Assembly: GCA_003647675.1 (NCBI GenBank)
Contig: QMNH01000030.1
Coordinates: 1 to 8,970, forward strand
DNA: 8,970 bases
DNA from: Candidatus Falkowiibacteriota bacterium
GTDB taxonomy: Bacteria > Patescibacteriota > Patescibacteriia > Patescibacteriales > UBA12075
Reading direction: 5' to 3'
Translations under genes and position numbers: made by a program
Part shown: one piece after another, positions 6,666-8,970 of the stretch
Layout of the letters: each line of letters starts with the position of its first letter
Numbering within the stretch: the stretch's first letter is position 1
The notes under the pieces: model-generated
What the model was told of the DNA's origin: nothing
Databases searched by the model: none
Seen by the model: the letters and a program-made list of their open reading frames with translations, nothing else

Positions 6666-6708
6666 TTATTCGCCTTCCTCTTGAGGCGGACGGGTGCGAA
6701 CCCGCACG
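6666..6708. repeat. Second ttattcgc-type hairpin unit beside the rpsR stop
   Basis: ttattcgccttc at 6666-6677 repeats the left end of the neighbouring element. It is followed by hairpin cgcct 6671-6675 / aggcg 6684-6688. Next comes cgggt 6691-6695 / acccg 6700-6704 with loop gcga, a GNRA-type tetraloop if transcribed in the plus direction. gtgcg 6694-6698 can alternatively pair with cgcac 6703-6707. There is no T-run on the minus strand, so it should not stop transcription from rpsR into efp. Confidence 0.5.
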
Positions 6709-6930
6709 CTATTTATTGGTAAACGGTAATAGAGCCATAACCCTGGCGTGCTTAATAGCGGTAGCTAATTTACGCTGGTGCCAAGAACAGGTGCCGGTTC
6801 TTTTGCGCGGCAATATTTTTTTATACGTATTAGTAAAACGCCTAATAGTATTTATGTCCTTATAATCTATTTCTTTAATACCGTTTACGCAAAAATAACA
6901 CGCTTTTTCATTTTTTAATTCATTGGTCAT
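6709..6930 (-). CDS. rpsR: 30S ribosomal protein S18
   Basis: S18 binds 16S rRNA of the small-subunit platform as a pair with S6. The 73-residue protein is typical in length. Recognisable segments are CYFC (11-14), IDYKDINTIRRFTNTYKKIL (21-40), PRKRTGTCSWHQRKLATAIK (41-60) and ARVMALLPF (62-70). C11, C14, C48 and H51 make a complete C-x2-C...C-x2-H set that could bind zinc; many S18 proteins, such as that of E. coli, lack it. The gene lies downstream of ssb and in the same direction, in the conserved rpsF-ssb-rpsR order. The ATG at 6930 is the only sensible start; no Shine-Dalgarno sequence is seen. Confidence 0.97.
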   Translation of the reverse strand: MTNELKNEKACYFCVNGIKEIDYKDINTIRRFTNTYKKILPRKRTGTCSWHQRKLATAIKHARVMALLPFTNK

Positions 6931-6942
6931 ATATATACACTC

Positions 6943-7023
6943 AAATCTATCTACGCTTCGCGCGGCACGCGCGAAGCCTAGACAAACAATTTATTTGTAG
7001 ATTTTTTATTTATTTATAGATTT
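6943..7023. repeat. Intergenic palindromic element B (ssb-rpsR spacer)
   Basis: The 81-bp element is bounded by 8-bp inverted repeats, aaatctat (6943-6950) and atagattt (7016-7023). Inside, gcttcgcgc (6955-6963) and gcgcgaagc (6969-6977) make a perfect 9-bp stem with loop ggcac. It extends through a C/C mismatch to tcta/taga. The 40-bp core at 6947-6986 matches the core of the rpsR-efp element. tttatttgtagattt (6990-7004) is repeated with one change at 7009-7023. The size and terminal repeats recall a miniature element, but no transposase is present. Confidence 0.6.
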
Positions 7024-7028
7024 AAGCA

Positions 7029-7502
7029 TTAAAATGGTATATTTTCAACTTTAATTTCTTCTTCGCTTACGCCTTCTTCTCTGCCGGCCGGTTCGTTTGA
7101 GTCAATTATTTTTTCCGGCATTTCCTGCGGTAGAGGCGATTCTTCTCGCGGTGCCATATTTCCTCCGGCTGTTCCCGCCCGATCAAGCATAATCATATTA
7201 TCAGCGACAATTTCAGTCCGGTACCGCTTGACATTATCCTGACCCATCCAATCCCTGGTTTGCAATCTTCCTTCTATATAAATTTTTGAACCTTTGCGCA
7301 AATATTGGCCGCATATTTCAGCTAAACGCCTCCAAGCGACTATATTGTGATATTCCGGCCTTTCCTGCTTTTGTCCGGTTTGGTCTGTCCATACCAAGTT
7401 CGTAGCTATCGCGAACGACGCTACCGTGTGGCCGCTCGGAGTAGTCCTAATTTCCGGATCTCGAGTTAAGCGACCGATCATCATAGCTTTGTTTAAATCC
7501 AT
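7029..7502 (-). CDS. ssb: Single-stranded DNA-binding protein
   Basis: SSB coats single-stranded DNA in replication, repair and recombination and recruits partners through its C-terminal tip. The 157-residue protein has an OB fold at about 1-110, with [19 protein letters not shown] at the N-terminus, [13 protein letters not shown] (23-35), [19 protein letters not shown] (50-68) and [15 protein letters not shown] (71-85). A proline- and glutamate-rich tail follows (about 111-150). The last residues, VENIPF, match the conserved acidic-IPF tip that binds partner proteins. The gene lies between rpsF and rpsR, the common bacterial arrangement. Spacers on both sides (250 and 98 bp) are long for this operon and carry palindromic elements. 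There is no visible Shine-Dalgarno sequence at the ATG at 7502. Confidence 0.98.
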   Translation of the reverse strand: MDLNKAMMIGRLTRDPEIRTTPSGHTVASFAIATNLVWTDQTGQKQERPEYHNIVAWRRLAEICGQYLRKGSKIYIEGRLQTRDWMGQDNVKRYRTEIVADNMIMLDRAGTAGGNMAPREESPLPQEMPEKIIDSNEPAGREEGVSEEEIKVENIPF

Positions 7503-7589
7503 AAATTTTAGATTCGTAAATTAATCGCTTTTGTTTGATATCCCCGGCCAACAAAGCAAAACAATTAAACGAATGTTATTAATAATAAA

Positions 7590-7731
7590 TTATTCGCTTC
7601 CCCCTTCGTTAAAACTATGGAGGATAAATCGCGAACCCGCCACTACGCCCCACTACGCAAAGCTACGAGGGGTAAAAATGCGGGCTTGCCCGCCGAAGCC
7701 TTGGCGTAGGCGGGACATGCGGATATAAATA
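7590..7731. repeat. Intergenic palindromic element C (ssb-rpsF spacer)
   Basis: It begins with ttattcgcttc (7590-7600), has tcgcgaaccc at 7629-7638 and ends with gggacatgcggatataaata (7712-7731), which matches the end of element A at 17 of 20 positions. The centre differs: cccgccactacgcc (7636-7649) is inverted at 7703-7714 as ggcgtaggcggg, with a 2-nt bulge. gcgggc 7680-7685 / gcccgc 7688-7693 forms a second stem. It is GC-rich in an AT-rich spacer. The remaining 7503-7589 shows nothing recognisable. Confidence 0.6.
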
Positions 7732-7751
7732 TAAAAATATTTTTATATTTA
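7726..7751. repeat. 26-bp perfect AT palindrome after the rpsF stop codon
   Basis: Positions 7726-7738 are the exact reverse complement of 7739-7751. It consists only of A and T and starts one base after the rpsF stop codon on the minus strand. It could act as a weak transcription pause or RNA hairpin. There is no separate T-run after it, and ssb lies downstream, so full termination is not expected. Confidence 0.55.
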
Positions 7752-7752
7752 A

Positions 7753-8244
7753 TTAAAGTAGGTCGTCGGTATCTAATATTTTATCAAGTTTTTCGTCAAG
7801 ATCTTTTAAGTCAACTTTAGTTTTTGGTTCTTCTTTTTTTAACGGCTCTTCTTTTTCTTTTCTTTTTTCCTTTATCGCTTTTTTCACGATTACCTTTGCT
7901 CTGGTTTTCTCGGCTTTTATCTCTTCCGCGGTTTTAGCGATTTTTACTACAATTGTATGGCGCAGGATTTCGCTTGACATCCTTAGCTCTTTATCAATTT
8001 TTTCCACCTGACCTCCTTCAATATCAAACTCTGCCAAACTGTAATAGCCGTAATTAAAGTGCTTTATGGAATAAGCTAGCTTTTTTTTGCCCCAGTCTTC
8101 TTTATACGTAATTTTACCGCCGTTTTCTTCAATTGTTTTATTAACATTCAAAACAATAGGCTTTAATTCATCTTCGGTGTATTTATTTGATACTATATAC
8201 AATAATTCGTAGTGTGGTATTTCGTTTTTTTTATTTTTTGCCAT
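7753..8244 (-). CDS. rpsF: 30S ribosomal protein S6 with charged C-terminal tail
   Basis: S6 forms a heterodimer with S18 on the small-subunit platform. The 163-residue protein has the S6 ferredoxin-like domain at about 10-103 (HYELLYIVSNKYTEDELKPI, then NGGKITYKEDWGKKKLAYSI, YGYYSLAEFDIEGG and LRHTIVVKI). A Lys/Glu-rich tail follows (104-163), ending LDKILDTDDLL; tails vary widely among S6 proteins. I chose the ATG at 8244, where MAKNKKNEIPHYELL starts. The same frame stays open to 8370, but that stretch forms RNA stems and encodes nothing S6-like. It is the first gene of the rpsF-ssb-rpsR cluster and probably has its own promoter at 8392-8420. The leader may give feedback control by S6:S18. 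Confidence 0.97.
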   Translation of the reverse strand: MAKNKKNEIPHYELLYIVSNKYTEDELKPIVLNVNKTIEENGGKITYKEDWGKKKLAYSIKHFNYGYYSLAEFDIEGGQVEKIDKELRMSSEILRHTIVVKIAKTAEEIKAEKTRAKVIVKKAIKEKRKEKEEPLKKEEPKTKVDLKDLDEKLDKILDTDDLL

Positions 8245-8266
8245 AAAATTGTTAAAATTAAAAAAT

Positions 8267-8353
8267 CCCCAGATATTCTCTTTTTTCCGCTTAAAAAACG
8301 GAAAAAAACCGGGGTTCTTTGAGAATACCTTTAGCTCCGGTTTTTCCGGAACT
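8267..8353 (-). promoter_or_regulatory. Structured rpsF 5' leader RNA, candidate S6:S18 complex-binding motif
   Basis: Read on the minus strand, three helices are seen. P1 is GGUAUUCUC (8329-8321) with GAGAAUAUC (8280-8272), 9 bp. P2 is UUUUUUCCGUUU (8307-8296) with AAGCGGAAAAAA (8292-8281), 12 bp, loop UUU. An upstream hairpin is AGUUCCGG (8353-8346) with CCGGAGCU (8340-8333). Each helix has one G-U pair that would be an A/C mismatch in plus-strand RNA, so the structure is specific to rpsF mRNA. A 13-nt bulge between P1 and P2 (8320-8308) contains CCCCGG. The published S6:S18 complex-binding motif is a CCG in a bulge flanked by a stem and a hairpin in rpsF leaders, which fits. Positions 8314-8309 (CCCCGG) can alternatively pair with CUGGGG (8272-8267). 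Confidence 0.6.
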
Positions 8354-8391
8354 ACATGCTTAAAATACATGCGTGGGAAAGGTTATTAATA

Positions 8392-8420
8392 ATTGTATTT
8401 GAACTTTAACACAGTCTAAA
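8392..8420 (-). promoter_or_regulatory. Candidate rpsF operon promoter
   Basis: On the minus strand TTTAGA (8420-8415) and TACAAT (8397-8392) are separated by 17 bp and match consensus at 4 and 5 of 6 positions. Transcription would start near 8385 and give a leader of about 140 nt holding the structured RNA. An alternative is TTGCAA (8431-8426) with TG-T-TAAAGT (-10 at 8408-8403), also 17 bp apart. Confidence 0.45.
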
Positions 8421-8482
8421 AAAAATTGCAAGAATTGTAAAATATGTTATTGTAATAATAATTATTAATCTCTATCTTTTAT

Positions 8483-8970
8483 ATGGACAACAAACAACCT
8501 ATTAAATACTTTTGTATTTTAGGAAACAACCCGACCCTATCTTTAGCTGAAATATCGGCCGTATTGCCTTCTGTAAACAAAGGAAAATTAATAACCGGCC
8601 AAGTATTTATTTTTGAAACTTTGAAAAAAATTGACCCAAAAACATTAATAAAAAATATCGGCGGAATTATTAAAATCGGTATAATTGAAAAAGAAATAGC
8701 GGATAACAATTTCTTTTCTTTTATAAAGCCGATGCTTAAGCCGGAATCTGGCAAATATAAATTCGGCTTTTCGTGCTATGGACAAAAAAAACTTAACATA
8801 AAACCGCTGGCTATGGATATTAAAAAATATTTAAAAGAAAAAGGCGTGAACAGCCGCTGGGTAACCAGCCGGGAGCCGGCTCTTTCCAGTGTGGTAGTTG
8901 AACAAAACAAATTAACGACTAAAGGCATGGAAATTATAATAATTTCAAACAATAATAAATATTCTATCAG
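8483..8970 (+). CDS. THUMP/Trm11-like RNA methyltransferase, N-terminal part (cut by window end)
   Basis: An open frame runs without a stop from ATG 8483 to the window end, giving 162 codons. The visible part starts MDNKQPIKYFCILGNNPTLS, contains NIGGIIKIGII (58-68) and KFGFSCYG (93-100), and ends with SRWVTSREPALSSVVVEQNK (124-143). This pattern matches, from memory, the N-terminal half of Trm11/TrmG10-type tRNA guanine-N2 methyltransferase relatives. The SAM-binding domain and its NPPY-type motif would be beyond the right edge, so the catalytic activity cannot be confirmed. It is divergent from rpsF across a 238-bp region. No Shine-Dalgarno sequence precedes the start. Confidence 0.68.
   Translation, partial: MDNKQPIKYFCILGNNPTLSLAEISAVLPSVNKGKLITGQVFIFETLKKIDPKTLIKNIGGIIKIGIIEKEIADNNFFSFIKPMLKPESGKYKFGFSCYGQKKLNIKPLAMDIKKYLKEKGVNSRWVTSREPALSSVVVEQNKLTTKGMEIIIISNNNKYSI

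Noticed and set aside
6666..6708. Possible tRNA T-arm (gggttcgcaccc on the minus strand)
   Set aside because: There is no acceptor stem, anticodon arm or cloverleaf; the sequence fits the palindromic repeat family.
7531..7728. Plus-strand open frame in the ssb-rpsF spacer
   Set aside because: It is made of the GC-rich repeat element, opposite to the operon, and its composition is not protein-like.
8000..8020. AAGGAGGTC followed by GTG within rpsF on the minus strand, a possible internal start
   Set aside because: It encodes the EGGQV stretch of the S6 fold and would remove half of the domain; most likely chance.
8245..8370. In-frame 42-residue N-terminal extension of S6 from an ATG at 8370
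   Set aside because: The stretch forms strand-specific RNA stems, its translation is unlike S6, and homology begins at MAKNKKNEIPHYELL (8244).

Overview
The window looks like part of the chromosome of a Candidate Phyla Radiation (Patescibacteria, Parcubacteria-like) bacterium. This is an inference from four things: AT-rich DNA with AAA/ATA/AAT-heavy codon use; start codons almost all lacking Shine-Dalgarno sequences; RecA, S18 and EF-P variants that fit that radiation; and small membrane proteins (an orphan pilin-like protein, a RodZ-like protein, a membrane-anchored solute-binding protein) next to AT-rich intergenic repeats. No rRNA, tRNA, CRISPR array, transposase or integrase was found.

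Plus-strand half (1-5813). A repeat-rich, gene-free 276-bp stretch with a candidate promoter leads into comM (YifB-type AAA+ ATPase, 277-1797). Next come a family 1 extracellular solute-binding protein (1898-3328), a TrbC/VirB2-like pilin protein (3393-3809) and a RodZ-like HTH membrane protein (3898-4572). recA follows (4794-5813), preceded by an 8-codon leader ORF that carries the only canonical Shine-Dalgarno sequence found next to a start codon in the window. recA and efp converge on a 203-bp spacer holding one intrinsic terminator for each.

Minus-strand half (8244 down to 6017). The order is rpsF (S6), ssb, rpsR (S18), efp (EF-P). The first three keep the widespread rpsF-ssb-rpsR arrangement; efp lies downstream in the same direction. 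The spacers between these genes contain related GC-rich palindromic elements with conserved ends and variable centres. Upstream of rpsF is a structured 5' leader whose stems close only in the minus-strand RNA, because each has a G-U pair there. It presents a CCG-containing bulge between a stem and a hairpin, as described for the S6:S18 complex-binding motif. Divergently from rpsF, a THUMP/Trm11-like RNA methyltransferase starts at 8483 and runs off the right edge.

Functionally the window combines recombination and DNA-uptake proteins (ComM, RecA, SSB), translation (S6, S18, EF-P, a probable tRNA methyltransferase) and cell-envelope proteins. The most interesting non-coding signals are the rpsF leader, which has an alternative terminator-like pairing, the recA leader ORF and the intergenic palindrome family. 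I see no clear novel multi-gene defence or mobile system.
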